From positions 10,030,927 to 10,094,926 of the forward strand of contig CM055105.1 in the NCBI GenBank assembly GCA_029204225.1: DNA of 64,000 nt. The letters run 5' to 3'. The position numbers were made by a program, and so were the translations under genes. This document shows positions 22,201 to 38,825 of the stretch, in pieces (the stretch's first letter is position 1; every line of letters begins with the position of its first letter). The stretch is from Diphasiastrum complanatum (lineage: Eukaryota > Streptophyta > Lycopodiopsida > Lycopodiales > Lycopodiaceae). The notes beneath the pieces are model-generated. The model was not told the DNA's origin and did not search any database. It worked only from the letters and a program-made list of their open reading frames with translations.

Positions 22201-25200
22201 TTGAGGTTGTTGTGGGAGAGATGACCAATGCTCTTTTACAAAGTGCCAGGGACAAGCCATTTCTATCTAGACATTTTGTTGGTGGCCCATCGTTGCAAAA
22301 TTTGATGGATAGAGTTGGTTGAAGGTTCCAATAAGAGATCATCTATTGTTGTAGCATCTTTTCCAGATATAGTACGAAACTTTGTAGAGACAATAGATCT
22401 CACATCATAAAGTAACATGGGAAATAAAACTCAAGAGAGTGTGTGACGCAAGAGACCATCAAGCACATGGAACAACGAGAAGGATGTTGTGTCATCAACT
22501 AGATGTGAAGTATATTCAAAGGACACGTCCTCACAACTTCCCATCATCCAGAGCAATTGTGCCTCTCACAATGGATGTGAATGTTGATCACAAAACTACC
22601 TTGGAGCTTCAATCATGCAAAAAGGTAATAGAATGTACCCTGAATGATAGCTGGTGGGCAATTCGATGAGTCATTGATGATGGTTGAGTGAAGTGCCAGG
22701 GAATGAAAGCTGCGAGTCATGTCGCCGCAACCAAAACATAGCTTTAGGAGTGGTTCAAAGAGTTGAGGCATCGATTTTCCACCACAGTTTGAACTACTCG
22801 GCCTATCGACATGAGGTGAGATCTGCTAGTGGGAGGGGTTCTGGTGGTGGGGTCGCTTGCCTATATAGGGAGTCACTGCATCCTATTTTTGAGTTCATCA
22901 GCCACGATGAACACTCACGGTACATTTGGTTCCGCATTGACGCGCATAGCGTTGGTTCTGACAGAGACATCTTTGTTGCAGCTTGTTATTTCCCTCCAAT
23001 ATCTTCTTCCTTTGTGGAGGGTATTGGTTCACCCTACATTGATCTTTCTACAGATATTATCAGATATGCAGAGCGAGGTTACATCTTTTTCACTGGTGAC
23101 TTTAATGCCAGGACAACTTCACGGCAGACAAATTTTTATGATTCTATGGACCAGCTTCGTGTATGTGCCCCTTGATGGAGATGACTTGTGTGTTACTAGG
23201 ATTTCTGAGGACATTTTGGGCCCCATTACCACCTATGGCGAACATATTGCAAATAGGAGAAGCTCATGAGTTGGCCATTTTTAATGGTTTAACTTGCTGG
23301 CCCTTGACTCGGGCAGATACGCCTGCCATCCCCACAGTGGCGGCCATAGTGTTGTTGATTACCTTATGGGATCACCATCATCCATCTCACTCATCCATGA
23401 TTTTCGTATCTCTCCTACCACTCTCTCTGATCATTCTTCCTTTTCTTTAGCCTTGGTACTATTTCTTTGCCTCAACAGTTCTCACCCCCACCATTGTCTC
23501 GTGCACCCAAATACATTTTTGACCACTCACTCGCATCTACCTATCAGCATTCGCTTACCCTGCTGGTCCACATTTTCCCACATCATAGCTCGCTTGAAGC
23601 GCAAGCTTCCTTCCTTACCACAACACTCCATAGGGCTGCCGCTGCTTCCTTCCCTTATAAACCCCATCATAACAAACAAAAACAAAACACCAAGCCTAGA
23701 TCGGTGCGCCCACCTTGGTATGACGATGAGTGTCGTTCCCAACATCACCTTGTTACACATGCTTGCATACACACACCTCATCTCTTGCATTCCACACGTC
23801 TGTCTCTTTACCTGCTTTGTCATAAGAAACAGGCATATGATAGCTTGGAAGAGCGGCGACTTATTGGTCTTCTCTATAGTTCCGAGCTTTTCATCCATGC
23901 TGCTGATTTACTATCACCTCGACAGGCAGCTTCTAGTAGGCTTGGGAAAGGCCATGCTTCCCTTGCCCAGATGGAGAGATTTTGCTTCCGTAAGTCTATT
24001 CGAGATGTCGGCTTTTTGACACCATTGTTTCTCCTACAGCCCTATATACATCAGCTGTATGGTGCACTGGTCTTACTTCATCTGACTGGGCCAATATCTC
24101 GCGATTACAGATCACTATGCTTTCACGCATGATTCAGGCTAAGCCTTCAGTTCCACACCAGATCAACCTTGCTGAGTTTGCGGTCCCGCCTATGTACCTT
24201 GATGCCCTACTCCAGGTCATCATATATATACAGCGCGTCAGTGCGTTCCAGTCTTCTGAGCAGAGATATACTCAGGCTGCTCTCATTTCATCTCAGAGCC
24301 TTCACAGTCAGGGCTACCATTTGGCTTGATTCTCTCAGGCCTCCAGACTTCTTGGCACACTCGGTATCTCTATCATTGCACTTCCTTCTTGTACCCATGT
24401 CTACATCCGACGATTCATCTATAGAGCTTACCTTGATTGAGCTTGGCATGGTTAGTTGAGTGTCAAATCTGACTTTTAAGTATCAGGGTCCCCACTTCTA
24501 CCACACTACCTACGCTTTGGGTTATCACATGGTCTCAGATTCATATTGGGTCAGCTCCGTGTCTATTCACACCAGCTTGAGATTGAGATTGGCAGTTTCA
24601 GGGTGCCCGACGAGAGGATAGGATCTGCCAGCTATGTTCCCTTGGTGCGGTGGAGACTGAGGAGCATTTTATTTTCATTTGCCCAGCTTATTATGAGATT
24701 CGCGGGAGATACTATTGCTTGTTCAGGGATACACCACTTACTTTGCGCTCACTTGTTACCTATGAGGATCCACACTTTGTGTTGCACTTATGATCCGAGA
24801 GATGCTGCTATTACGACGAGATCTCCAGCCTCTGCGTCAGACTACTCCAGACACACAACGTTAGATTACCTCCTTTTTCTCCAGACGACGCTCACGACCA
24901 GTCCCAGACTCAAATGATGATGTCGATGATGAGGACACGACTTCCCACAGAGAGCAGAGGCAGTGCACCTCCCAGCATTACCTTGCAGCCAGACCTATTC
25001 GTCCTACCACGAGGAGACGTCCTCCCTACATTCGGCGACGCAGTAGATCACAGTTTCACTCCCCACTGCAGCTTGTATTACATCTTTCTTCAGTAGTAGC
25101 AGTAGTATCACCATCACCTCCAGGACATGATCTGCGGCTTGCTCCCATTATACATAGCTATTTCTTGCTTTATACCTTTTTGGTTTAGTTAATAGTGGTA

Positions 25201-25241
25201 ATTGTATTTAGATCTATTTTATATGCTTTTCTTTTAGTCTC

Positions 25242-27661
<2,420 letters not shown>

Positions 27662-27673
27662 TGGGGGAAGGGA

Positions 27674-28290
27674 TGTTACAGCTTTTACTCCTTGTCCCGG
27701 TTGTTTACTGTTTTTACTTATAGATGTACTTCTTGTAAATACAGAAATGGCTAAGTCACTGGCCTGTGGTGACCTTTGTAACAGAAATGTAATAAAGCTG
27801 TTAATGATGTTTCTGAGCCTTAGAGTCGCATGTTGCTTGGGTATAGGGTATTGGGTCATTAATTCGGAGTGGCTGGACTGACCTCCTAAAAAGTAGGAGT
27901 TGACTAGTCAACGTGACATATGTCATATGCTCACGGGGACACTTGGTCCAGTGAATGAGTGACACATGTCAGGGTTGACCGGTCAAACATGACACGTGTC
28001 ACATGCCCACTGCGACATTTGGTCCAATGGATGAGTGACACATGTCAGCCTACTCACTTGCCTATGTGTCAGGGCACTGCCAAGTGGCAAGTGTCGACTG
28101 TTCATGGAGTTGGCCATGTGTCGAGATTTAGGAAGGGTCAGGGTTAAGGGGTGCTTGAGGATTTTGGATAAGTGAGCCTCTCTCTATGCAGCAAAGGCTG
28201 GGAGGAGACAAGGCAGCTAGCTCCATCTTGTGTTAGAAGTAATTTGATGCTTGTATGTGCAGGAAATTAGCAAGGTTTGAAGAGAAGATC
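27674..28290 (+). repeat. LTR related to that at 3136-3800, abutting LINE B
   Basis: The tract GGGGGAAGGGA is followed by TGTTACAGC, a typical purine tract plus LTR start. The body shares many blocks with 3136-3800, including GGACTGACCTCCTAAAAAGT. Palindromes are GTTGACTAGTCAAC (27899-27912), GACATATGTC (27915-27924), TTGACCGGTCAA (27975-27986) and TGACACGTGTCA (27990-28001). No gypsy coding sequence precedes the purine tract, so this is an LTR fragment left by deletion or a truncated copy. The right edge merges with a minus-strand element. Confidence 0.6.
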
Positions 28291-31200
28291 AGAGAGGGAG
28301 TCTGACACGAGGCATAACTAATAACCTTATACACTGGAGTAACCGGCTATCCATGTCAAGAATTATTCCAAATCCCACATACTGGACATGGATGTAACAT
28401 TCTGCCCCCCTTAAACAAGTTCTGTCCTCAGAACGAGCAACTAGGGAAGATCCACTTTGTGTGCTTCCCAAATAATTATCCTCAAGCTGACCAAACTACC
28501 TAATCAAGTACTCAGAGATAGAACGATTTCTTAATTGTTTATCTCTGATTCTGAGTACTAAGCGATAATTCGTCCAAATGGGTAAATTCTTCAATATATC
28601 CAACTGTCATCATCATATAAACTAAGTTTACATGATTCTCTGGATGAGCAGTCGACTAATCCTGAAGATCAAGTTCAAAAGCTAACAAACTAATCCTTCA
28701 ACTTTCACATTTACCCAGAAAATCATTATCCTTACTCTGTCTTCAATAATCAAATAAGTACTTAGAGATGGAACAATTCTCCAATTATCTATCTCTGCAC
28801 TGAAGTACTGCCTTTGGAAGTACACTAAGCGATAAATTTTTCTATTGGGTCTGATTTTGTCCAATCTAGTAAAGTCACCTTCATGTAACCTCAATTTACA
28901 TGAATCACTGTGTGAAATGTCACCTTACATTAGAAATCAATGTTCAAAAGATAAAGAAACAAATAATTAGTCCAAGACTATCCACATTTTCTTGTAGACT
29001 TGTCATAAATGCTTCTTGGTACAAATACACTTAGAATTTTTCAAAAACTAAGCTATAACAATTCATCCTATCAGAATCTCTAGGAGATCCATCAAGATAA
29101 AATGATTTTTAACTCAATGCTGAGTACTCTGAATACTCTCTTGAGTTAAGTGCTCTATTCCTAGTATCTCATGCAAGGAAATAGCAACCATAGAATCTCA
29201 ATAGATTTAATTGTCTCCTAATTAACCGGAGATCTAGGCTGAAAACCGTACACACGCATCTATAGACTACAATCCGTAGTAGAACTTCATCCACTGAAGT
29301 AAGCGAATTCCTCATAAGTAAAAATAAGATTAGCTTTATGAAAATGTCTGTGAGATCCACACAATCTCAAGTGTGCACTGGAGTTAAGAATTTTACATTC
29401 TCAGCTAACTGATCTAGATTCTTGACTCATTCAATAGTCCGAGAATTACTCATCTCTTAAGAATCATAACATTTCCTTATAATCTTTTAATGACAATTAA
29501 GTATCAATCTATGATCCGTCAATCATAATTTACAAGGTTCCAAAACTATACTTAATCATCGAAAGATACTGGAGTACAACATACCACTCAGGAAATATAA
29601 GAATCATTCGGAAATCTTTTCCCCAAGGAAAATTATTGGATTTCAAGAATATTCTTCCAACCAGATCCTTAACTAAATAATGAGTTATCCAAACTTTGTG
29701 ATCCATCAGATAATTAAAGATAGAAGGCATACCAAAACCATTTTAACACCCGTCTTTAACAACATAAACTTCATACAATCACCTAGAACAACATCTAGAG
29801 ACTACAAAGTTCTGCTGAATTCCAACTGAATTCAGTCGTTATCCTTGATATTAGTTAAACTCTGTCATCCAATATGAGCTCACTGGGATACAATCAATAA
29901 CTTAGAGTCTATTTCCCATTCGAGAAATATTCTATACCAAGAATTTCCTATATTCTATGCACACAACTTTTATTGATGATCTGGCAGATTTATCCATAAT
30001 CCGCATATGTTACTCACATAACTCACTGAGAATCTTGCAACTCAGCTACATAAGAACTCTATTTCTCATGAGTAAATAACATATCCGGGAATCTCTGAAG
30101 TGATCACAAGTTTTCCAACCATCTAACTCTTACTAACAAAATTTCTTCAACCAATCAACCTACATCATATCTTAGTATTTAAACCAAGATTAGGCCGACT
30201 TATACAGACATCTTTGGACATAAGGTTAAGATTAAAGCTTTATTCCCACCTTATCCAATCCATAACAAAATGGTACTTGGCAAAATCGATTAGTTTTAAT
30301 CTTTACCACCACTATTCATATTCATGAATATCTCACAGCTCATACCCCCAAAGCTCCTCTAGTTCCAGACTATTCAAAACAATCCCTAGAGAGTTCCTCT
30401 ATTTCAACTGGATAGTTCAACCCTTGCACACATAGTGGATTCATCAAAAGAAATCTATCCAACTGGTTGATCCCATGAAAGTCTAATTTCTACCTTTTCT
30501 TCTCCGCCTTTTCAAAGAATTCCATAATTGATCAAAAAGTTCTCAAGAGACGACGTATAAGATATCAAACCTCCAAAAAAGTCAATAATGAGTATCCAAT
30601 ACTATTACAAACAACCAGACTTTCTCCATAAGCATAAAATATCGTATCCCGAGTGATAGAAATATTACATCTCAATAATCAACTATCAAATAGAGACTAG
30701 GAAGTCAAAATAGAACTCAATCAGACAGATTCTGAGCCATATTCACAAAGCTTATATGGAAGTATAATCTCATATAACCATAATCAGTCCTCAGAACAAA
30801 GTTCTACATTGGAAGGAGTTATATGGATCTCAATCCAATTGTTTCGTATTTAAGAAATTTCTAAAAAGTAGAGGTTTAAAATAAAAGAGAAATAGATTTA
30901 AGAGCCTCCAGATTTTGTAATTAATGAGATACCATTTGGGATCCGGATCTATATCTCACAATTTCCCAAAATACCCTGAACAAAAATAACCAATGGGTTT
31001 CTCTATTAGTATTACCATTACAGTAATCACTAACCATCGGTCTACAGATCATTCTCGCACAAGAAATCCCCTTTGGAATCACTAATGTCCCATACCACTA
31101 GCTTTCCCTTCAAGAATTCTCTACTTCTAGATCTGTTTTCCACTAGCCATTGAATTCTCTCATGCCCCTTAAGTGTTACAAAGAATACCAATCCGCATAA

Positions 31201-32260
31201 CACCCAGTGAACGAAAAGTTCGTACAATACTGTCGGAAATGTCTCATGAATATTCACTAAACCAAAAGGAACATTAAGAGTCACAATATAACTGAAAACA
31301 ATACTGTCATAGATATCCGATATCTATTTCAGAATCGGTATAAAGAACTTAATTCTTTTACAGGTTAGAATTCTCTTGGTTCTCTCAGTCATTATAAAGA
31401 AACACTCTATAATGCCTCAAAAAAAATCTAGATTCCTGTATGGAACACATTCCATCTGCTTTTGCTTGCAAATTCTTGGGATTTGATCCAAATCCAATTG
31501 CAAAACAGGGATGGTTCCATAAATGGATTATCTGACTGCCAATCTCTTTTCCCTTAGAATCTTCGTCTCAAAATTCTAATAACACTGGGGAAAGGAATCC
31601 AAATTCCCAGAGGCGGTTTTCTAAATTCCCAATTGTATTCTCACTTGCTATCACATATACTTCAGGAATTGAAAGTAAAATAAAATAATTGGATCACTTC
31701 GTCAACCCAACGTCTACCCCTCAGGCTTCTACTCCTTCCTCCCTTCCCAAATATGGTTCAGGCTGAAAGCCCCAAATCTGGCTAGGAAAAGGACCAATTT
31801 GGAATCGGTAGTATTTTTTACTACTAATCAACCACAGTTTTGATTGTTCACTAATTAAGTGCCGCACTCAATTACTGGCAAATCAACAAATGGATCGGCA
31901 TAGAAACTGTTCTAACAAGATTTGCATTATTTTTGGTCTTTAGTGATCCCAAAAAACAAGAAAGGCTCCTATGGATTCACAGATTCCAAAATCTTCAACC
32001 AAAAGTGAAAGGTACAGTGACCTTATAAAACTGACTGATTTCATCTTAGTAAGGTCATTCACTTTATAAGCAATTTCTGTTCGATCAATAACCAACGAAT
32101 TTGAACAAATCCAAAACATCCATGGTTCTTTCAAAATTTTACGTAACTGGGATTTTCAAATTCCGTTCGATATGGACCTAAATGTGAAAATCGATTTAAT
32201 CGACTTAGCAGTTTCACAATTGCCATCCTTTCAACCAGGTTGATCATTCAAACACTTAGC
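28291..32260 (-). pseudogene. Highly decayed Ty3/gypsy element (minus strand)
   Basis: On the minus strand a purine tract (rev. comp. of CTGCCCCCCTTAA, about 28400) is followed by TGTTACATCC, the start of a 3' LTR that runs toward 28291. The internal part lies at higher coordinates. At 31284-31042 the phrase NVPFGLVNIHETF is a decayed form of the RT motif [12 protein letters not shown]. No frame exceeds 100 codons, and AT content is high. From 31700 to 32260 no motif can be named. The extent at the right is uncertain. Confidence 0.5.
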
Positions 32261-32424
32261 TCTTAGTTCAATTGTTTAGATATTTTATGTTCAATATTTG
32301 CTTAGCTCAACTTGTAATCATTTGGAATCTTGTGGAGATCATTGATGTGTTCTTTGATTGTAACCATTATCCATTTCTCTATCAATATATCTGCATTTTG
32401 GTCTCCTATCATGTGTGTTGTATG

Positions 32425-33058
32425 CTTAGAACCCTGTTCCGACCCTTTTTGGGCCAAAGTTCTGTACAGTACCTTCCGGAACGTACTGGGTCGGAACGTT
32501 TTATTGTTTTAATAAAGAAAAACCAGGTATTAAATTGCCACCTGCTGGCCGTGATCTTCCTTCATCTTGATAATATATTGATGGATGCTATATAATGCAT
32601 TGAGGGACGCTAGATATCAGAAATGCTGGAAAACATATAGTTCAAGCAGATTCCTTTGTTCAAGGTAATCTCGATTCCTTTCTTTAAAAATGACAGCTAT
32701 TTGACAATAATTAGTTGTGAATCGTGGTGATCATAAGATGAGCGACCTCCACGGCCAGCATCTGGGGCGACCATAAGGACCAGCTCGACAAAAATAGTTT
32801 CCCTTGGACCACAATGGACCACCACCACCATATCGGTTACTGTCACGTCCTCCATCTCTGTCATATCCTCAATGTCCATGGCCTGTTTGACGCTAGATAT
32901 CGCATATCTTCTCTGACTGCTGCTCACGTTGATCCTTGAATTGCTATCTGAGCCACATTATATATCTGAGCTAGAATCGCTACTACTTTTTCAAAAAACA
33001 ATTTGGCCAAGTTCTGGAACAGAACGTGTTCCGTTCTGAACCGGAATGGGCAACTATG
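32425..33058. mobile_element. 634-bp non-autonomous hAT element
   Basis: The left end CTTAGAACCCTGTTCCG and the right end (inverted) CATAGTTGCCCATTCCG share most positions, and the flanks carry perfect 8-bp duplications GTTGTATG at 32417-32424 and 33059-33066. Subterminal palindromes are of the GGAACG-CGTTCC type, different from hAT copies 1 and 2. There is no transposase. The interior 32690-32940 (minus strand) translates in pieces as a Gly/Arg-rich sequence (GYDRDGGRDSNRYGGGGP), which could be a captured host gene fragment. Confidence 0.85.
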
Positions 33059-33066
33059 GTTGTATG

Positions 33067-34075
33067 TGATGTTTTTCTAGTAATTGATTCTCTATCTTGA
33101 GTTCTTTGATCATCCAATTTGACAAACCATATCTAGCGTTTTCCTGTAAATATAGGCTTCCTCAGGACTCTATCCTCAAATATTGAGGGTCCTTTGTGCT
33201 CTGCTTTTGACTTTTGTTGTTTCTTCATACAATGGACGTGTGATTTTTTTATGAATGTTTTACTTTTGTTTGATTCTAGAATGTGTTGAATGTTTGTAGG
33301 GATGCACATCCACCCTGAAACAGCTCTCTTGAAAAGTAAATCGAGTGTAGTATCGGTTGCTGCTTGTAAAGCCCCTAACTAAGCTACATGTTAGCTTGTA
33401 TAAGGATATCTAATGATTTGAAAAACTGATTGAGATGATGCGATCCAAGCTCTCTTTCTTAATTTTCTTTATTATGCTGGAAACATTGTGTTAAGCATAA
33501 CAGTTGGCACAAACATTTTGCCAAGGGACAAGGTAACCAAAACAAAGATCGAGTTATTTCCAAGAGCTTCATGTGATCAGTATTTTAATTCTCCACTATA
33601 TTATCGGTGATTGCGTTGTTTTGGCTCACCTAGCATTTTTTCGCAATCTATATTGAATATGATATTCAGCTTCACTGTGAATTTCAATCAGATTACATAG
33701 TTTATAGCCTTCTTTCTGGTGTTAGCATTTTTATTAGCTAGTGAGCTTGTTCATGGGTGGCTTATGACTGATGGAAAGGCATGCTATTGGGCTGGAAATC
33801 AGCCTGTCATACTTTGGCTATTATTTGAAAGCTGTTTGAAATGCTCGGGCATCTTATGCTAGAATTTATTTGCTCAAATATCTATGAAGGAGTTTTGAAT
33901 TCAATGGGGAATGATGACTGTGCAAGTGACAATTCTTTGTATTTAGCATCAAAGAGATTTTTTTGTATGATGAACCTTTGTTGACTTGGTGAGCTGATGA
34001 GTTGCCCAAAACAAATAGCAGCATGTTTCTTATCCTAGCATTTGTTTGTTGATAAACTGTCATTTTTTCCTTCAG
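33067..34075. other. Intron sequence without recognisable features
   Basis: AT-rich, with no open frame or terminal repeats. It ends in a pyrimidine-rich stretch and the AG acceptor of the next NAD+ synthetase exon. Confidence 0.5.
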
Positions 34076-34211
34076 CTTTGGAGGAGGGTAATGAGCAAGT
34101 AAAACTGGATGTTGCACGCATTGCTCACTACGAGAAAGCATCACTACCTAAAGACTCTCAAGACCTAGCCAAACGAATTTTGCATACTGTATACATGGGC
34201 TCCGAAAACAG
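34076..34211 (+). CDS. Glutamine-dependent NAD+ synthetase, middle exon
   Basis: With one base from the previous exon this reads ALEEGNEQVKLDVARIAHYE, then SLPKDSQDLAKRILHTVYMG and SEN. That corresponds to the segment following the PP-loop in plant NAD+ synthetases, where the consensus has GDEQVKAD and TVFMGSEN. The acceptor is CTTCAG at 34070-34075; the donor is CAG|GTGACA. The exon is 136 bp and ends in phase 2, which fits the single C that opens the next exon to complete a Ser codon. No stops or shifts, so the exon looks functional. Confidence 0.93.
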
Positions 34212-34615
34212 GTGACATACCATGTGTAAAACTTTTTTCAAGTGGTATCAAGTTTGTTCATGGAATAAAAGTTTGTAGTGGGAGAGAAGGAAAATTTGTA
34301 CTGTAAAGAAAGGTCCAAATATGTAATTTTAAAACAATTTCAGTAGAGATCCTGGCTTGTGATACATAATTAAGTCAAAGCCAAGATCTATTTTGAACCA
34401 ATTCAGTCAAAATTTTCAGAAAAGAAATTGGTCTTTTTGGTTTGGAAAATCAGTTCCCAAATGTTCCTTGTTTGCTGAAAATTTGTGCATGGTTAATATG
34501 ATTGTTGACATTTGTCTAATTATAGGTCACAAGCAATTTACAGGTGATTATAAACTTCACAGGTTTTAGGGCATTAGTCATAGTATCACCCATCTCCCAT
34601 CTATATCTCTACTTA

Positions 34616-34623
34616 GTATTATC
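34616..34623. repeat. Left 8-bp target duplication of the 8.7-kb hAT unit
   Basis: GTATTATC, repeated exactly at 43347-43354. Confidence 0.9.
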
Positions 34624-35305
34624 CTTAGAAGCCCGTTCCGACCAAAATGCGTCGGAACGTTCCGTTCCGATTGGTCCGTACGTTCCGGAACGTACTGGGT
34701 CGGAACGATATTTTTTAAGTTAAAAAAAAAAATGTAAAAACCCTGCTGGCCCACGCATTCTCCATTTCACAGTTAGCGAGCAGGGAAAGTGCGCCTACAG
34801 TCATTTTCGGGATGAGCTGAGTGGTGAATGTTTCTGTCATCGTTGTTTGGGTATGTCAGTGTGATCAGCTGCAGGATTGTGTGGTGATCTTAGTTTCGTT
34901 TTTCAGATCCCATTTCGTAAGTTTTTTCAACATCTTTTTTTCTTAAATTTTCTAATTTGATGGGCATAGCATGGGCTGTAGGCATCAGATTAGGATACTT
35001 GTTTGTGCGTTTAGTTTCTTTCAGTATGTATACAAGTGTGTGAACCCGTTCGTTGTTTCTTTTCTCAAGTTCTTGTAGTTTTTTGGGGAATCCCACTACG
35101 TAGGCTAGAGTTAGGGTTTTTTTTAGACATTTTTTTAGGATTTCGGAAAATCTGCAGGGTTCAGTGTTTGTTGTTTGTTGTTTAGTGTTTGTTGTTTAGT
35201 GTTTTGTTTTTCGAGTTTAGTGGTCAAGTTGCTTGTGGTCATCGAGATTTGGAGTTTGCGGTTTTTTTTTTTTGGGATATTTTTAGTTTCTGGTTTAGGG
35301 TTCAT

Positions 35306-35611
35306 CACATAGATGCACAACGTTTCTGAAATGTGTTTCAGAATCGTGGTTCAGGTATGCGTTTCTGAAATTTCAAAAAAATTCCAGAAACGTTCTTTTT
35401 TTAATTTTTATTTTTTGGTTTTTTTTGGGGCAAAAATGGGTATCAGATGAAAGCTCTATATAAGAGCATAATTACTGAGTAGTTTGCTGAATGTTTCGGG
35501 TGCAGGATGGTCTAGTTTAGGTGCATTAACTCCCAGGTTTACGCTATTGCTCCTTTTAATATAAAAAAATAATAAAAACAATAATGCCCCCAAATTCTCC
35601 CTCCTACCCCT
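35306..35611 (-). mobile_element. Terminal fragment of a copy-1-type hAT (minus orientation)
   Basis: CATAGATGCACAACGTTTCT, followed by CTGAAATGTGTTTCAG-type repeats, matches the reverse complement of the right end of hAT copy 1. The shared part continues through GTTTCGGGTGCAGGATGGTC and TAGTTTAGGTGCATTAACTC to a CTCCCTC. In copy 1 the GA-rich region follows at that point; here LINE C begins instead. No matching other end was found. Confidence 0.75.
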
Positions 35612-36627
35612 TACGGTGAGCATTTATTGCAGTTTGGAGAGGCCCATGAGTTAGCCATTTACAATGGCCTAACTTGTTGGCCAAAATCTGGCAGTTATAC
35701 TTGTCACCCTCACAGTGGTGGACATAGTGTTGTGGATTATCTCATGGGATCACCATCTTCCATACCTCTCATCTCTGATTTTCATGTATCTCCCACCACT
35801 CTCTCTGATCATTCCTTTCTCTCCTTCGCTATCGGCCGCCTCCCACCTCCCCAGCCATCCTCACACCCCCTGCTTACACGGTCACCCAAGTATACATTCG
35901 GTTCTCTCTATACACCAGTCTACCAGGAGTTCCTAACCTGATTGCTCCATTCCTTCCCTCGCGATAGTATAGTCGAGACTCAAGCTGCCTTTCTTAGCAC
36001 TTCTCTTCATACCGCTGCTTCCCTTGCTTTTCCATCTAAACCCCATAAAAGCAGAGGCACCCGCTCCTCATCGATACGACCCCCACACCCCCCGTGGTAT
36101 GATGCTGAATGTCGCTCTCTTCATCAGCTTGTCACCCATGCCCGCATTCACGATCCTCATCTCCTCCACTCCGCCAGGCACTCTTACCATCGCACACTCC
36201 GCCGAAAAAAGCGTATATATGATGACTCCGAAGGAACGCGTCTTGTTGATCTTCTCTTCAGTTCCTCTTCAGGCGCCTTTTGGCGTGAGTTTATCCCTCG
36301 TGCTCCACCACCCCTCCTGGATGACCTTCGCATATGGACCGAATACGCTACCAAACTATATACCATACCCACTGACGCACCCATCTCTATCTCCCCACGC
36401 CCCTCTGAGTTCACCTTCTTCACATCTGACATGGTACTTACGGCCATCAAGAGAATGAAGTCCATAAAGCAAGAGATATCGAAGACCTTGAATCTGAACT
36501 CCTAACCCATGTTTCCGACCTCCTTGCTCCCACACTAGCCACTCTCCTCAATTCCGCCGTTGTCTCTGGTTTCCCCTCATCCTGGTGCACCAACATCATC
36601 CACCCTATTCATAAAAATGGCAATCCC

Positions 36628-37089
36628 ATGATTCCTGGTAATTACCGCACCATCATGATCGAACATGTTCTCACGAAGCTCTATGGTACCATACTCCAGT
36701 CTGCAGTGAGTTCAGAGGCGGAAGCTCGGAGATTACATGCATTGGGGCAGGCAGGTTTCCGATCTCATTATTCTACCACTGACCATATTTTTACACTTCG
36801 AGCCTTAATCGAGGAAGCTAAGTACAGGAAAGAGAGGGTTTATTGCTGTTTTGTAGATTTCAGGAAGGCCTTCGATTCTGTACCACGGTCCCTGCTCATT
36901 CAGAGACTTCGTGACCTTGGTTTCTCCACAGATATTGTTTTAGCAGTGATGGCTCTTTATGAGAAGGTCTTGGGATGTTTCCGACATAGCAGTGGCTTAT
37001 CTGATCACATTTGGAGCACCATTGGGGTGAAACAGGGGTGCTCTCTTTCACCGGTTCTCTTTGGATTGTATATTGATGAGTTAGAGTGA
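36628..37089 (+). pseudogene. LINE C reverse transcriptase, N-terminal palm part
   Basis: 153 codons with NYRTIMIEHVLTKLYGTILQ, the fingers motif GQAGFRSHYSTTDH, the palm motif CCFVDFRKAFDSVPR (about residues 73-87) and GVKQGCSLSPVLFGLYIDEL. A TGA at 37087 interrupts it; the same frame then reopens, and the YADD motif follows at about 37155-37166. Only a point change separates this from a longer RT frame, so the copy is fairly young. Confidence 0.8.
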
Positions 37090-38732
37090 GCCATCTCACA
37101 GTGTGGCGGGGGTGGCTGTAGACTTGGCACCATTCTGATTGCTATTCTCCTCTATGCGGATGATGTAGTACTAGTATCCCCGACCAGAGAGGGTTTGCAG
37201 AGGCAGCTGGATTGTTTACAGGGATTTTGTACCAGATGGGGGTTGGGGGTGAACACTGCGAAGACCAAGGTTATGGTCTTCAACACTTCTCGAGCCTTCA
37301 TGCAGTGCCAGGAGCTCATCCTAGATGGACAGGCCTTAGAGGTAGTTTCCTCTTATACCTATTTGGGGATATTCTTCTCTGGTCCTACCTTCAGCATGCG
37401 GCAAGCTGCCACCACGCGACTTGGGAAGGGGCATTCCTCTCTTGTTCAGCTTGAGCGGTTCTGTTTCAGGAAGCTCATCCGAGATGTTCGCAGTAAGTGT
37501 AGACTCTTTGATACTATTGTCACCCCCACAGCCTTATATGCAGCAAAGACATGGTGCATCGGCCTCCCTTCATCACATTGGGCCAGCATTTCACGATTGC
37601 AGACCACCATGTTAGCCCGTATGATTCGGGCGAAGCCCTCGGTTCCACATGAGATCCTTCTTGTAGAGTTTGCCATTCCACCCATTCAGATATATGCCGC
37701 GTTCCAGCTTATCACATACATTCAGAGAATCCAGGCTCTGCCCGATGAGGATATGAGATCTCCTCACACTTTCTTCATGACCAAGGTTATCGACTATGTG
37801 GTTCTCTCAGGCATCCCATTTCCTCCTTGAGTCATTTGGTATCTCCATTACAGAGCTCCCCTCAGGTACTCATCAGTATATCAGGCGCATCTTATATCGG
37901 GCATATCTCGACCGTACTTGGGGGCGACAGCTTGGGGTTAAACCCGGCTACTACTGGACTCATTTTATTGAGCTTGACATAGCAGGGTTCCCGGTCTTAC
38001 CGCATTATTTGGACTCGAGACTATCACATTGCCTCAGATTACATTGGGACAGCTCCGTGTATCATCACATCAGTTGGCTATTGAGACTGGTAGATTCCAG
38101 GTTACCCCGAGAGAGGAGTGGATTTGCCAGTTATGCTCTTTAGAGGAGGTGGAGTCAGAGGAGCACTTTATCTTTAGGTGCTCGGTATATTACGAGATCA
38201 GAGGGAGATACCACTGTTTGTTCCGAGACACACTTGTCACCTTACGATCGCTCATAGCTTATGAGGATTCCCGATGCGCGACACTCATGATACGAGAGAT
38301 GTTTATACTACAACAAGATTTGTATCAAACAGCCCAGACGAGTCAAGTTTCTCAGCCTTAGATCACTTCTTTTTTCTCCAGGAGGAGAGGACGTTTTGAT
38401 GACGGTGACGATGATGATGATGACCTACTTGCCCACAGAGACCAGAGACAGTGTCCCACACATACCCATGTTGCAGCACGAGCTACTCGACCTATCACTA
38501 GGAGACCTCTTCATCCTCTCAGACGACGTCAGAGACCACCAGTGGCCCTTCATGCCGCAGGCCGTATTACATCCTTCTATATCATCAGCACCAGCAGGAC
38601 AGGACTAGATGATAGCGTCATACCTCACTCATGACTGTTAGCAGTATACATGCTCCCACATGTTTCTAATAGCATCACATCTATTTCAGTTTATAGCTTT
38701 AGCTCTAGATTGCTACTTTTGTTACTGGTTTG

Positions 38733-38825
38733 GAGACGTTTCATACGCTCCTATGGTTACCACATACTTGACATGTACATTTACTAGTCTTATATGCCTT
38801 TTGGCATGGAAAAGACATTAATAAA

